A stretch of DNA of 64,000 nt from Saccharopolyspora erythraea (GCF_018141105.1 NZ_CP054839.1:248001-312000), one strand, 5' to 3'; positions 22,114-31,376 are shown, numbered from the stretch's first letter. The notes: generated by a model not told the origin, from the sequence alone. Numbers and translations: made by a program.

Positions 22114-22356
22114 ATGGGACTCCTTCAGAACAAACCGGAAGACCTCGCGGCGAAGGCCCGGCAGGCTTACGACGACGGGCGGCAGCGGTTCGCGGTGCGC
22201 CTGCTGGATCTGCCTTCGGCCAAGGACGACGAGGTGGACTCCTGGTCGCGGCACATCGAGGCGATCGAGGCGACCGGGTGGATCGTCGACCACTTCTCCA
22301 CCGTGCCCAGCGACCGGGGCTGGAACCACGGCTACGTGTTGTTCATGCGCCGCTGA
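22114..22356 (+). CDS. Conserved small protein of unknown function (80 aa)
   Basis: A soluble protein (MGLLQNKPEDLAAKARQAYD, WSRHIEAIEATGWIVDHFST, GWNHGYVLFMRR) with a ferredoxin-like alternation of helices and strands. Codon use is strongly actinobacterial, which supports it. No family name is known to me. Confidence 0.6.
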   Translation: MGLLQNKPEDLAAKARQAYDDGRQRFAVRLLDLPSAKDDEVDSWSRHIEAIEATGWIVDHFSTVPSDRGWNHGYVLFMRR

Positions 22357-22512
22357 AGTCGTGCCCCAGCCGGGCACGCGCGTGCGGAAGCGCGGAGCGA
22401 CCATGCAAACCTGACCCAGCGCGACCACCAGGTACCTCCGAAAGGCCCAAGACCGATGGCCGGGCAGCGGCATAGGTTGGGCCAAATCGTGCTCAGCTGC
22501 GGGAGGTAGACC

Positions 22513-23298
22513 ATGACCAAACGGCTCGCCGACCTGTTCCGGCTCGACGGACGCACCGCGGTCGTCGTCGGCGGCGGCAGCGGGCTCGGCCGTTCCAGCG
22601 CGCTGGGGCTGGCCGAGTTCGGTGCCGACGTCGTCGTCGCCGACCTCGACCGGGAGAGCGCCGAGGGCACCGTCGCGGCGATCGGGGAGCTCGGGCACAA
22701 GGCGTCCTGGCGTGAGCTCGACATCCGCGACGGCGATGCCATCCGCGACTTGGCCGACGAGCAGGACGAGACCGCGGTGCTGGTCATCACCCCGGGCGTC
22801 AACGTGCGCAAACGCCTGCTCGACACCGCCGACGACGAGTTCGACCGCGTCATCGACCTCAACCTCAAGGGCACCTACCGGCTGGTGCGGGACTTCGGCA
22901 GGAACATGGCGCGGCGCGGTAGCGGCAGCATCATCACCTTCGCGAGCTTCCGCGCCGACGTCGTGGAGCCCGGCCAGGGGATCTACGCGGCGAGCAAGGC
23001 CGGGGTCGTGCAGCTCTCCCGTGCGCTGGCGGCAGAGCTGGGGCCGCAGGGCGTGCGGGTCAACGCGGTGGCGCCCGGGCCGTTCGAGACCCCGCTGACC
23101 GAGCAGATCAAGTCCGACGAGCGCTGGTACGGGGCGTATGCGCAGAAGACCGCGCTGAAGCGCTGGGGCGCGGCCGACGAGATCGCCGGAGCCGTGGTCT
23201 ACCTGGCTTCGGACGCGGCGTCCTACGTCACCGGCACCGTGCAGTACGTGGAAGGCGGCTGGACGGCGATCGACGGGCGCTTCGACCCCGCCCTGTGA
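22513..23298 (+). CDS. Short-chain dehydrogenase/reductase
   Basis: A 261-residue classical SDR that uses NAD(P)H to reduce or oxidise a carbonyl/alcohol. The nucleotide motif is GGGSGLG (20-26), followed by D at the end of beta-2 (VVADLDRE), which favours NAD(H). The catalytic set is S (FASFRAD region) and YAASK (Y157, K161). GGGAGG lies upstream of ATG 22513. The family contains 3-oxoacyl reductases and polyol dehydrogenases; the substrate cannot be told. Confidence 0.85.
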   Translation: MTKRLADLFRLDGRTAVVVGGGSGLGRSSALGLAEFGADVVVADLDRESAEGTVAAIGELGHKASWRELDIRDGDAIRDLADEQDETAVLVITPGVNVRKRLLDTADDEFDRVIDLNLKGTYRLVRDFGRNMARRGSGSIITFASFRADVVEPGQGIYAASKAGVVQLSRALAAELGPQGVRVNAVAPGPFETPLTEQIKSDERWYGAYAQKTALKRWGAADEIAGAVVYLASDAASYVTGTVQYVEGGWTAIDGRFDPAL

Positions 23299-23301
23299 CC
23301 G

Positions 23302-23348
23302 GGACGCGAACAGCCCCGCCGCGCGTCGCGGCGGGGCTGTTCGCGTCC
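23302..23348. terminator. 22-bp-stem bidirectional terminator
   Basis: Arms 23302-23323 and 23327-23348 are perfectly complementary with a CGT loop, between the convergent SDR and small secreted-protein genes. Confidence 0.85.
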
Positions 23349-23356
23349 GAGCAGGT

Positions 23357-23560
23357 TCAGCTGGCGGGGATGTTCGCGATGTTCATCGTGGGGGTCTCGG
23401 TGTTCTCCACGCTGAAGAAGTCCCAGTTCCACTCGTCGTAGTTGCAGGACTTGACGTTGCAGACCGCCGAGTCGCCGTCGGCGGCCGCGAAGCCGGCGAA
23501 GCCGAGGGCCAGCGGAACGGTCATGGCGCCGACGACGACCGCACGAGACAGAGAGCGCAT
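23357..23560 (-). CDS. Small secreted protein (67 aa)
   Basis: A Sec signal peptide (about 1-27, ending FAAA-DG) precedes a mature part of about 40 residues with two cysteines (AVCNVKSC) and a DEWNWDFFSVENTET stretch. AAGGAAGG lies upstream of ATG 23560. Family unknown; probably extracellular or cell-wall associated. Confidence 0.7.
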   Translation of the reverse strand: MRSLSRAVVVGAMTVPLALGFAGFAAADGDSAVCNVKSCNYDEWNWDFFSVENTETPTMNIANIPAS

Positions 23561-23934
23561 GATGCCTGCCTTCCTTCATCGGGATGGTTTGTTCCGGAGA
23601 GTCCGAAACGATGTTGCATCACCTTTCTAGCGGGGGAGGGACGGCGCCGCAGGTTCGAAACGATGGTCTTCACCATAAGGTGTCAGGGCTGCTGACATGA
23701 ATGTGCACGAATGGTGATTCGATTACCGCGAGTCGGCTGTTTCGTGCCCCCGGGTCCCTCCGTTGTGGACCGTCAACAGGCGTGTTGTGCAGCGTAAACG
23801 CACTGCGGGTAGCACTTTCCGGGGACTTCGAAGCCGTCACGATCGTGAGTCCGCCGGTCACCGGAGGGTGAACCAGGGAATTGGAACGCGGTTTCGGGTG
23901 GCGATTTGTCGATAAGTCGCGAAACGGTTCTTCG
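23561..23934. other. Gene-free 374-bp stretch
   Basis: No frame has support. It holds the promoter side of the small secreted-protein gene and the 3' side of the YbaK gene. I see no hairpin of note. Confidence 0.5.
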
Positions 23935-24405
23935 TCAGTCGGCACTCACGTCTATCGCCGTTCCGCCGGTGATCCGGAGCAGTTCGCCGAACGAAGTGGG
24001 GAACATCCGGTGCTTGGTTCCCGCGCCGGCCCAGACCGTCGGGTAGTTCTCCAGGTGGCGGTCCACCAGGGTGCGGATCGGCTTCGGGTGCCCGACCGGT
24101 CCGACGCCGCCGACGGGCTGTCCGGTGGCCCCGAGCACGAACTCCGGTGTGGCGCGGCGGATCCGGCCGAGGCCGAGGGTGCGCGACACGTGCTTGGTGT
24201 CCACCCGGTGCGCGCCGCTGGTGATGATCAGCAGCGGTTCCTCGTCGACGTCGAACACCAGGCTGTTGCCGATGGCTCCGACCTCGCAGCCGAGCAGTTC
24301 GGCGGCCGCGGCGGCGGTCGGCACCTCGGTCTGGAACTCGACCACCTCCCCGGTGGATCCGAGGCGGCGGAGGTGAGCGGAGAAGTCGTCGACGGCGTTG
24401 GTCAT
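23935..24405 (-). CDS. YbaK/ProX-family aminoacyl-tRNA deacylase
   Basis: A 156-residue protein of the YbaK/EbsC/ProX editing family, which hydrolyses misacylated tRNAs in trans. Family features visible are TEVPTAAAAAELLGCEVGAI, the lysine in RVDTKHVSRTLGL and GATGQPVGGVGPVGHPKPI. I chose ATG 24405 because upstream residues do not fit the family. Which aminoacyl-tRNA it edits cannot be told. Confidence 0.85.
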   Translation of the reverse strand: MTNAVDDFSAHLRRLGSTGEVVEFQTEVPTAAAAAELLGCEVGAIGNSLVFDVDEEPLLIITSGAHRVDTKHVSRTLGLGRIRRATPEFVLGATGQPVGGVGPVGHPKPIRTLVDRHLENYPTVWAGAGTKHRMFPTSFGELLRITGGTAIDVSAD

Positions 24406-24804
24406 GCGCGGCAGGTTCGCGCAGGTCGGCCGCCCGGCGCAACCGAGTTCGACCGCCGTCGTGACTCGTGTCACGGGTCGTAACACCGCGGCCCGCCGGG
24501 CCGAAATGCCGGGTGCGGCCAGTCGGCCGTTGTTGTTGCTGACACCGAGAACGGGTCTGGTCCTCTTCGACCGTCCGCAGTTGCAGGGTCATCCCCAACC
24601 GAACATCCGCCGGCCGGTTCCGGCGTCCGGGTGTCCCGCGCTGCCTCCGGCAGCCGTGGTGGGTGGCCGGGAATCGGCTTGGCACCAAGGCGAACCGCTC
24701 CGCGGCCGGCGCACGGCCGCTCGTGCGGTCCGCCACGCCCTGCCCTGTCCGAACCCGCCCGCGGACGCGACCGTCCCGGGTGCCCAGACCACTGAGAGAC
24801 GCCC
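24406..24804. other. Gene-free 399-bp stretch
   Basis: Several open frames cross this region but none has a start signal, codon bias or recognisable motif. It contains the divergent promoters of the YbaK and MFS genes. Confidence 0.5.
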
Positions 24805-26001
24805 ATGCCGTTGCGGCTGCTGGTGCTCGCTGTCGGCACCTTCGTCATCAACACCGGTTCCTACCTCGTGGCCGGTGTCCTGCCCTCGATCGCCGGCGCC
24901 GTCGGTGTACCGGTCACCACCGCCGGGCAGCTGGTCACCGTGCACGCGCTGACCTACGCGGTGAGCGCGCCTGTTCTGTCCACATTGGCCGGACGCTGGG
25001 AGCGCAGGCGGCTGCTGTGGGTCTCGCTGGGGCTGTTCGTGCTCGGCAACATCGCGACCGCGGTCGCGCCCGACTTCGCCTCGCTCACCGCCGCCCGGGT
25101 GCTCGGAGCCCTGGGCGCGAGCATGTTCACCCCGACCGCCGTGGTCATCGCGGCGGACCTGGTCCCGCTGGACCGCCGCGGTCGCGCGGTTTCGATGGTC
25201 CTCAGTGGACTGACGCTGGCCACCGTCGTGGGCGTCCCGCTGGGCGTGCTGCTGGAGGGGCTGCTCGGCTACCGCGGGCTGTTCTGGATCGTGGCGCTGC
25301 TCGGCCTCCTGGCCTCGGTGGCTCTGCTGGCGCTGCCCCGGGTGCCCGCGCCGCCCGCGATCCGGTTCGGCGAGCGGCTGTCGGTCCTGCGCGACCGGAC
25401 GGTGGCGTGGGTGCTGGCGGTCTCGCTGCTGGGCTCGCTGGCCGACTTCGCCGCCTACACCTACGCCTCGCCGATGCTCTCGGCGCTGACCGGCGCCGGT
25501 GCGGGGACGCTCGGTGCGCTGCTGTTCGTCTACGGCGTGGCGGGCGCGACGGGCAACGCCGTCGTCGGCCGGATCACCGACCGGTTCGGCTCCGGAGTCG
25601 GCATCGCGGGCTCCCTGCTCGCGCTGGCCGCCGGTCTTGCGCTGCTGCCGCTGGCCGGCTCGGAGACCTGGGCCGTCGCCGGGCTGCTGGTGCTGTGGGG
25701 CCTCGGCGGCTGGGGCATCATGCCCGCGATCCAGCACCGGTTGATCAGCCTGACGCCGGCGAGCGCGGCGGTGGTGATCGCGTTCAACTCCTCCGCGCTC
25801 TACCTCGGCATGGGGCTCGGCGGCATCACCGGAGGCGCGGTCGCGGCGGCGTGGGGCTGGGCAGCGCTCGGGCCCGCGTCGGCGGTGGTCTCGGTGCTGG
25901 CGCTGGTGATGTTCTGGCGCCTGCCCGCGCCCGCCGCGCGGGCCGCCGTCCCCGAGCGGGCACGTCCCGCCCAGGACGTGCCGGTGGGCGCCTCCGAGTG
26001 A
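24805..26001 (+). CDS. MFS exporter, DHA1/AraJ-like
   Basis: A 398-residue transporter with 12 predicted helices and the A-loop motif GRWERRRLLW (about 64-73). Its layout (short termini, ALGASMFTPTAV in helix 4) matches the 12-TM drug/sugar efflux MFS group. GAGAG lies upstream of ATG 24805. No regulator is directly adjacent; the substrate is unknown. Confidence 0.85.
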   Translation: MPLRLLVLAVGTFVINTGSYLVAGVLPSIAGAVGVPVTTAGQLVTVHALTYAVSAPVLSTLAGRWERRRLLWVSLGLFVLGNIATAVAPDFASLTAARVLGALGASMFTPTAVVIAADLVPLDRRGRAVSMVLSGLTLATVVGVPLGVLLEGLLGYRGLFWIVALLGLLASVALLALPRVPAPPAIRFGERLSVLRDRTVAWVLAVSLLGSLADFAAYTYASPMLSALTGAGAGTLGALLFVYGVAGATGNAVVGRITDRFGSGVGIAGSLLALAAGLALLPLAGSETWAVAGLLVLWGLGGWGIMPAIQHRLISLTPASAAVVIAFNSSALYLGMGLGGITGGAVAAAWGWAALGPASAVVSVLALVMFWRLPAPAARAAVPERARPAQDVPVGASE

Positions 26002-26127
26002 GGGTGCTCCTCGCTCGGGGCGCCCACCCGCGTCCCCAGGCGGGCGAACAGTCAGCCTTTCGAGGCAACCATTCGGCGTTGCGTGCGTCTGAAGGAGTGC
26101 CGGGGGACTGCGGGTTGCCGTTGCTGC

Positions 26128-27333
26128 TCAGGCGCTGGGGGTGAGCAGCAACGGCAGCTTCCGCACACCGGTGGTGGTCGGCGCGGGCAGGAACGTGGGC
26201 CCCTCGTCCGGATCGGTGCGCAGGTGCGGGAACCGGTCCAGCAGGATGTTCAGCGCGACCTTGCCCTCCAGCCGGGCCAGCGGCGCCCCGACGCAGAAGT
26301 GGATGCCGCGCCCGAAGGCGATCTGCGGGTTCGGGTCGCGGGTGACGTCGAAGACGTCCGGGTCGGTGAACTGCCGGGAGTCGCGGTTGGCCGCGGCGAT
26401 CCACAGCATCAGCATCTGGTCCTGCGGGATGGTCTGCCCACCCACCTCGACCTCGCGCTGGGTGACCCTGCCGAGCACGGCGAAGGGGCTGAAGAACCGC
26501 AGCGACTCCTCGATCGCCGGCGGCACCAGCGACCGGTCGCCGCGGACCAGGTCGCGCTGCCGCGGATGCGAGTCCAGGCAGAGCACCGTGTTCCCCAGCA
26601 GCATGGTCGTGGTGATGTGGCCGGCGAGCAGCAGGATGTTGGCGAAGTTGACGACCTCGGTGTCGCTGAGCCGGTGGCCGTCGACCTCGGCCTGCACGAG
26701 CTTGGTCAGCAGGTCCTCGCGCGGTGCCCGCCGCCGCTCGGCCGCGTGCTCGCCCAGGTAGTCGGTCAGGTGCTTGACCTGGGCCAGCGCCTCCTCCACC
26801 TGCCGGACCTGCTCGTCGCTCTCGTCGACCAGGGAGAACTGCTGGTCGCGTTGCAGCAGCGCGTCCACCCACTTCTTGAACAGGTGGCGGTCGCTGCTGG
26901 GCACTCCCAGCAGCTCGGCGATGACGATCACGGGCAGCGGGTAGGCCAAATCCTCGACCATCTCCATCCGGTCGCCGACCTCGTCCAGCAGTTCGTTGGT
27001 CAGGTCGGCGATGCGCGGCGCGAGGTCGGCCACGACCTTCGGGGTGAAGGCGTGGCTGACCAGCTTGCGGAGCTTGGTGTGCTCCGGCGGGTCCATCTGC
27101 AGCAGGCTGCCCTCGTTGAGCGTCGAGGTGCGCTCGGCGACCTTGGCGGGCATCAGCCGCGTGGTGTCCGACGAGAAGGTGCGCGGATCGCTGAGGACGT
27201 GCTGGATCTCCGGGTACCCGTAGACGTTCCACATGCCGGTCGCGGCGTCGTGTTCTACGGTCCGCTCGGGGCGCCGGCCGCGCAGCCAGAACTGCGACTT
27301 CGGTATGCCCCAGGTGTCGGCGGGGATGGACAT
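26128..27333 (-). CDS. Cytochrome P450
   Basis: A 401-residue soluble bacterial P450 of the CYP107-like kind. The I-helix is AGHITT (237-242), the ExxR motif EESLR (275-279) and the heme loop FGRGIHFCVGAP (340-351), with C347 as thiolate ligand. GGAGG lies upstream of ATG 27333. No ferredoxin or reductase gene is close, so it must use redox partners from elsewhere. The TetR gene 30 bases upstream on the same strand suggests a two-gene regulon. Confidence 0.93.
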   Translation of the reverse strand: MSIPADTWGIPKSQFWLRGRRPERTVEHDAATGMWNVYGYPEIQHVLSDPRTFSSDTTRLMPAKVAERTSTLNEGSLLQMDPPEHTKLRKLVSHAFTPKVVADLAPRIADLTNELLDEVGDRMEMVEDLAYPLPVIVIAELLGVPSSDRHLFKKWVDALLQRDQQFSLVDESDEQVRQVEEALAQVKHLTDYLGEHAAERRRAPREDLLTKLVQAEVDGHRLSDTEVVNFANILLLAGHITTTMLLGNTVLCLDSHPRQRDLVRGDRSLVPPAIEESLRFFSPFAVLGRVTQREVEVGGQTIPQDQMLMLWIAAANRDSRQFTDPDVFDVTRDPNPQIAFGRGIHFCVGAPLARLEGKVALNILLDRFPHLRTDPDEGPTFLPAPTTTGVRKLPLLLTPSA

Positions 27334-27363
27334 GTCGGTGCCTCCGGTCTGCGGGCGACGACC

Positions 27364-28062
27364 TCAGCCGTGCTCGCGCGTCGGGTCGTGGGAGTAGATC
27401 CGCTCGCGGTAGTGCGCGAGCAGGTCGCGGAGCATGGTGCTGATCTCGGTCGCGGTGCCGACCACGGTGGCGCGGTCGGGACCCTCCGCGGGCTCGAATG
27501 AGGCGCGGACGGTGTGGGCGACGATCTCGCCCCGGAGGTCGAGGTCGGACGGGACGCTCGGGTCGAAGCGGTCGATCAGGTAGTGCCCGAGCATGGACGC
27601 CGACACCGCGTAGGAGAGGTGGGGCATGTCGAGCAGGAACCCGCGCTCGGCCATCAGCTCGAAGTAGCGGTCGTTGACCACAGACTCCACGCTGCCGGTG
27701 AGGCTGTCCCGCAGGTCGCCGAGCAGCTCGGTGTCGCGGAGCAGCATCGCGTGCAGGAGCGGGTCGCGCATCGTGATCACGAAGGCCGTGCGCAGGAACC
27801 GGTGTGGCCGGATCTCCTCCGGGTTGCTCTCCAGACGCTCCACGATCTGCTCGGTGAGCGCGATGGAGGCGCGGTGGAGCAGCGCCCGGAACAGCATCTC
27901 CTTGCTGCGCCAGTGCAGGTAGACGGTGCCCTTGCCGATTCCGGCCTGCCGGGCGACGTCCTCGATCGTCACCTTGCGGTACCCGAGGCGCAGCATCAGG
28001 TCCGCCGCGGCGTCGAGGATGCGGTCGGCGCGGTCGGTGTTCCTGGCCTCGGCTTTGGGCAC
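27364..28062 (-). CDS. TetR-family regulator of the P450
   Basis: A 232-residue TetR protein: the DNA-binding part is ILDAAADLMLRLGYRKVTIE followed by DVARQAGIGKGTVYLHWRSK (about 16-55), and the ligand-binding part fills the rest. I chose GTG 28062 because GGAGGGC lies just upstream. A perfect inverted repeat covering 28106-28140 lies 44 bases before the start, so it probably represses itself and the downstream P450 gene; the inducer is unknown. Confidence 0.88.
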   Translation of the reverse strand: MPKAEARNTDRADRILDAAADLMLRLGYRKVTIEDVARQAGIGKGTVYLHWRSKEMLFRALLHRASIALTEQIVERLESNPEEIRPHRFLRTAFVITMRDPLLHAMLLRDTELLGDLRDSLTGSVESVVNDRYFELMAERGFLLDMPHLSYAVSASMLGHYLIDRFDPSVPSDLDLRGEIVAHTVRASFEPAEGPDRATVVGTATEISTMLRDLLAHYRERIYSHDPTREHG

Positions 28063-28105
28063 TTGCCCTCCTGGTCCGGGTCGTCGGGACGGGACGTGGT
28101 GACTA

Positions 28106-28140
28106 TGTGACCGGATTTGAAATCTGGTCATCCGGTCACA
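28106..28140. promoter_or_regulatory. TetR operator
   Basis: Arms TGTGACCGGAT (28106-28116) and ATCCGGTCACA (28130-28140) are perfect complements separated by 13 bases that contain a second dyad (GATTT/AAATC). Confidence 0.75.
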
Positions 28141-28337
28141 CGAACGGTATACCCGATCGGGTCGGCTGACAACGGGCGTGCGTCACCCGGTGGTGCGGAT
28201 TGATCGCTTCGGCGAGGCGGGGGCCGCGGGGCGTGGTTACTTTTGGCCGGTAGTCGATTTCGCCGCCTGGCCCAGGGCTGGCGGGTGGGACCGGGGGTTC
28301 GGCCGTCCCGCTCGGTAGTGGCCGGAGCGGATCATGG
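28141..28337. other. Gene-free stretch upstream of the TetR gene
   Basis: No coding frame is supported. It separates the TetR operator from the tyrA terminator. Confidence 0.4.
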
Positions 28338-28367
28338 AGGGGCCGCCTCTCGCACAGGGCGGCCCCT
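28338..28367. terminator. Terminator downstream of tyrA
   Basis: AGGGGCCGCC and GGCGGCCCCT (10 bp) pair around a 10-nt loop. Confidence 0.6.
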
Positions 28368-28465
28368 CTGTCTGTCCGGGGTACGGCCGGCCTCTCGACG
28401 CGGCGGCCGCCGCAGCCGTGCTCCGCCAGGTGCGGGCAGGCCGACTCCGGTGTCCGGGGTGCCGG

Positions 28466-29443
28466 TCAGGGCACCTCGACGGTCGCCGCGTCCTCGTCCA
28501 GCGCGACCACGCGTCCGCCGCGGGCGCCGACGTCGCGCAGCCGGTCCAGCGCGCCCTTCTCGTCTAACCGGACACGGAGGCTGCGCGGCTCGCCCTCGGG
28601 GGCCGCCTCCAGCGACCGGCGGGCCTGGTGGCCGGCATCCACAGTGGACTTCAGCGAGCCGGTGGAGGCCAGCGAGCCGCGGGCGGCGCCCAGCCTGCCG
28701 AGCGCGTCGTCGACCGCGTCGAGCAGCGCGACCCGGTTGCCCTCGGTCATCGCCCGCACCAGGTCCGGCGCGCTGCCCGCGACCCTGGTCCCGTCGCGGA
28801 ACGACCCGGCCGCCAGCGACAGCGCGAGCGGGCCGCCGTCGGCCCCCACCGCCGCGAGCACCGCGGCGAACACGTGCGGCAGGTGCGAGACGCGGGCGAC
28901 CGCGGAGTCGTGCTCGGCCGCCGAGCACGGCACGACACGCGCCCCGCAGTCCACGGCGAGCGCGGCGGCCTCCCGCCAGGCCGGCGCCGTCGTGCTCTCC
29001 TCGATCGTCACCGCCCACGAGGCGCCGCCGAACAGCTCGGCCGACCCGGCAGGCCAGCCCGACTCGGCCAGGCCCGCCATCGGGTGGCCCCCGGCGTACT
29101 TCGCGCCCGGCAGCAGGCTGCGAACCTCGGCCTCGACCGGGTCCTTCACGCTCACCACGTCGGTCAGCCATGCCTCCGGCGCGTGCCAGGCGACCTGGCG
29201 CAGCACCTCGCGGACCGCCGTGAGCGGCGTGGCGACCACCACGAGCGCGTCCTCCGCGGCTGCCCTGCGCAGCGCGTCCTCCACACCGGCCTCGACGTCG
29301 AAGCCGTCCGCCCGCGCCGCGTCGGCGTCCGGCCGCGAGGCGGTCGCGCCCCACGCCGGGCGTCCGGCGGCGGAGGCGGCCCGCAGCACCGAGCCGCCGA
29401 TCAGTCCGAGTCCGATGACGCATACCGCACGCATGGCGACCAT
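28466..29443 (-). CDS. tyrA: Prephenate dehydrogenase
   Basis: Converts prephenate to 4-hydroxyphenylpyruvate with NAD+ in tyrosine synthesis. The 325-residue protein has the Rossmann motif GLGLIGGS (about 11-18), the substrate motif GGHPMAG (about 119-125) and HDSAVARVSHLPH, all typical of TyrA. There is no ACT domain. ATG 29434 is an alternative start with AGGATGG upstream. It stands alone, divergent from the tadA pair. Confidence 0.9.
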   Translation of the reverse strand: MVAMRAVCVIGLGLIGGSVLRAASAAGRPAWGATASRPDADAARADGFDVEAGVEDALRRAAAEDALVVVATPLTAVREVLRQVAWHAPEAWLTDVVSVKDPVEAEVRSLLPGAKYAGGHPMAGLAESGWPAGSAELFGGASWAVTIEESTTAPAWREAAALAVDCGARVVPCSAAEHDSAVARVSHLPHVFAAVLAAVGADGGPLALSLAAGSFRDGTRVAGSAPDLVRAMTEGNRVALLDAVDDALGRLGAARGSLASTGSLKSTVDAGHQARRSLEAAPEGEPRSLRVRLDEKGALDRLRDVGARGGRVVALDEDAATVEVP

Positions 29444-29549
29444 CCTGCCGGAGCGGCCCCCGGCCGGCCCACGTACCCGGATGAGCGGGAATCCGAGCCC
29501 GGAAGGTTACGAGCGCGCAATAGTGCTTTCGGGTGGCGTTCGCACCCTC

Positions 29550-29555
29550 TACGGT
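29550..29555 (+). promoter_or_regulatory. -10 element of the tadA operon (leaderless)
   Basis: TACGGT ends six bases before ATG 29562. Confidence 0.5.
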
Positions 29556-29561
29556 GTCCTC

Positions 29562-30050
29562 ATGACGGACCAGGAGCCGGTCGCGGGCTTCGCCGTTGCC
29601 GTGGTGCGTGAGGACGGCCGGTGGCGGTGCAGCGCGATGGACAGCTCGGTGCTGGCGGGGCTCGACACCGCGATCACGGAACTGCGCGGGTTGCGATCCA
29701 CCGGCGCGGTGTTCGGCATGTGCAATGTGGACGACGAGTTCTTCGTCCTCATCCGGCCGGTGCCCGGCGGCGTCGACCTGCTGCTGTCCGACGCGGCGGC
29801 GGCGCTGGACTACGACATCGCCGCCGACGTCCTCGACCTGCTGCGCGTCGACCCGCCCGACGAGGACGACGACGAGGTGTGGCCGGAGGGCAACCTGGCC
29901 ATCCTCTCCGACATCGGCCTGCCGGAGGGCGAGCTCCTGGTGATCATCGAGGAGGTCGACCTGTACCCGGACGAGCAGCTGGAGATGATCGCCCAGCGCT
30001 GCGGGTTCGGGGAGCAGTTCGCCGGCCTGATGGAGAAGCTGGACCAGTGA
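29562..30050 (+). CDS. tRNA adenosine deaminase-associated protein
   Basis: A 162-residue acidic protein of the actinobacterial family that always precedes tadA. Its motifs include GFAVAVVREDGRW, LRGLRSTGAVFGMCNVDDEF and a DEDDDEVWPEGN acidic stretch. It probably binds or modulates TadA; this rests on conserved gene order. The stop overlaps the GTG start of tadA (GTGA). Confidence 0.85.
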   Translation: MTDQEPVAGFAVAVVREDGRWRCSAMDSSVLAGLDTAITELRGLRSTGAVFGMCNVDDEFFVLIRPVPGGVDLLLSDAAAALDYDIAADVLDLLRVDPPDEDDDEVWPEGNLAILSDIGLPEGELLVIIEEVDLYPDEQLEMIAQRCGFGEQFAGLMEKLDQ

Positions 30051-30514
30051 CCGCGGCAGGTGCCCGCGACGCCGAGCTGGTGCGGGCCGCGCTGGAGGTC
30101 GCTCCCGGCGCTCTGTCCACTGGGGATGTTCCGATCGGCGCTGTCGTAGCGGGTCCTGACGGGCGGGTGCTCGCCCGCGACCACAACCGCCGCGAGGCCC
30201 TGCGCGACCCCACCGCTCACGCCGAGATCCTCGCGCTGCGGGCCGCCGCCGGGGTGTTCGGCGACGGGTGGCGGCTCGAGGGCTGCACGCTCGCGGTGAC
30301 CGTCGAGCCCTGCACGATGTGCGCGGGAGCGCTGGTGCTCGCCCGGGTCGAACGGGTCGTCTTCGGGTGCTGGGAGCCGCGGACCGGCGCGGTGGGCTCG
30401 CTCTGGGACGTGGTCCGCGACCGGCGGCTCAACCACCGGCCGGAGGTCGTGGGCGGGGTGCTCCAGGCGGAGTGCTCGGCGCTGCTGGAGGACTTCTTCC
30501 ACGGCCAGCGCTGA
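30047..30514 (+). CDS. tadA: tRNA-specific adenosine deaminase
   Basis: Deaminates A34 to inosine in tRNA-Arg(ACG), which this window also encodes. The zinc/catalytic motifs are HAE (about 58-60) and PCTMCAGAL (about 88-96). The 155-residue length is standard. GTG 30047 overlaps the preceding stop. A 16-bp-stem terminator follows. Confidence 0.93.
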   Translation: MTAAGARDAELVRAALEVAPGALSTGDVPIGAVVAGPDGRVLARDHNRREALRDPTAHAEILALRAAAGVFGDGWRLEGCTLAVTVEPCTMCAGALVLARVERVVFGCWEPRTGAVGSLWDVVRDRRLNHRPEVVGGVLQAECSALLEDFFHGQR

Positions 30515-30609
30515 TCATCGAGTGGCCTGGTGGCGGGCCTTGCGGGGACCGCGCATTCCACCGGTTCGGGTGGCCTGTCCCGGCCGTCATCCGCCGACCG
30601 GCCTGTGAC

Positions 30610-30649
30610 GATGGATCCGCCCCGCCGGCGCGAGCGGGGCGGATCCATC
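30610..30649 (+). terminator. Terminator after tadA
   Basis: A perfect 16-bp stem GATGGATCCGCCCCGC and its complement (30634-30649) with an 8-nt loop. Confidence 0.8.
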
Positions 30650-30666
30650 GCACTTCGGGGGTTGGC

Positions 30667-31227
30667 GTGGAACCGACGGATGCTGTGCTGGCCGCGCGTG
30701 CGGCGGCGGGGGACGAGCAGGCGTTCGCGGTCTTCGTCCGTCGCCATTCGGACGGCGTGTTCGCGCTCGCGCTGCGCATGCTGGGCGACCGGGTCGAGGC
30801 CGAGGACGTCGTGCAGGACGTCTTCGTGACCGTCTGGCGGCGGGTCGGCGAGCTCGCCGACTTCGGTGCGGCCCGCGCGTGGCTGTTCCAGATCGCCCGC
30901 AGGCACTGCCTGATCGTCCTGCGCCGGAGGCGCATCCGGCGGACCTACCCGATGGGCTCGGTCCCGGAGCACCGGCCCGCGGTGGGGGCCGCGCGCGTGG
31001 TGGCGGACCCGCAGCGGGTGGCCGAGGCCGGCGCGGGGGTCTGCGCGCTCGGCCGCGCGCTGGCCGGACTGCCGACCCGGCAGCGCGACGTGTGGCTGCT
31101 CGCCGAGGTCGACGGGCTGTCCTACGTGGAGATCGGGCAGCGCGTCGGGGCGGGGGAGGAGGCGGTGCGCGGCCGGCTGTCGCGGGCCCGCGCCACCCTG
31201 GCCGACGCGATGCGGGCCTGGCGCTGA
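30667..31227 (+). CDS. ECF-type RNA polymerase sigma factor
   Basis: A 186-residue extracytoplasmic-function sigma factor. Region 2 is FAVFVRRHSDGVFALALRML then GDRVEAEDVVQDVFVTVWRR; region 4 is LAGLPTRQRDVWLLAEVDGL then SYVEIGQRVGAGEEAVRGRL. GTG 30667 has GGGGG upstream. No anti-sigma gene follows; a tRNA-Ser does, so its control is not evident. Confidence 0.88.
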   Translation: MEPTDAVLAARAAAGDEQAFAVFVRRHSDGVFALALRMLGDRVEAEDVVQDVFVTVWRRVGELADFGAARAWLFQIARRHCLIVLRRRRIRRTYPMGSVPEHRPAVGAARVVADPQRVAEAGAGVCALGRALAGLPTRQRDVWLLAEVDGLSYVEIGQRVGAGEEAVRGRLSRARATLADAMRAWR

Positions 31228-31284
31228 TCAGGCGGGGCGGCCCCCCTGCCGAAGGCGCGGGGGCCTTCCGTTACAGTTGCTGGC

Positions 31285-31370
31285 GGTAGCGTGTCCGAGC
31301 GGCCTAAGGAGCACGCCTCGAAAGCGTGTGTGGTTAACAGCCACCGTGGGTTCGAATCCCACCGCTACCG
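31285..31370 (+). tRNA. tRNA-Ser (anticodon CGA)
   Basis: Acceptor arms GGTAGCG (31285-31291) and CGCTACC (31363-31369) pair. The loop CTCGAAA within CACGC/GCGTG gives CGA. The variable arm is long. Confidence 0.97.
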
Positions 31371-31376
31371 CCGGTG

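Noticed and set aside
24471-24952. Small genes between YbaK and the MFS exporter
   Set aside because: The frames on both strands lack starts with ribosome sites and show no similarity or codon periodicity.
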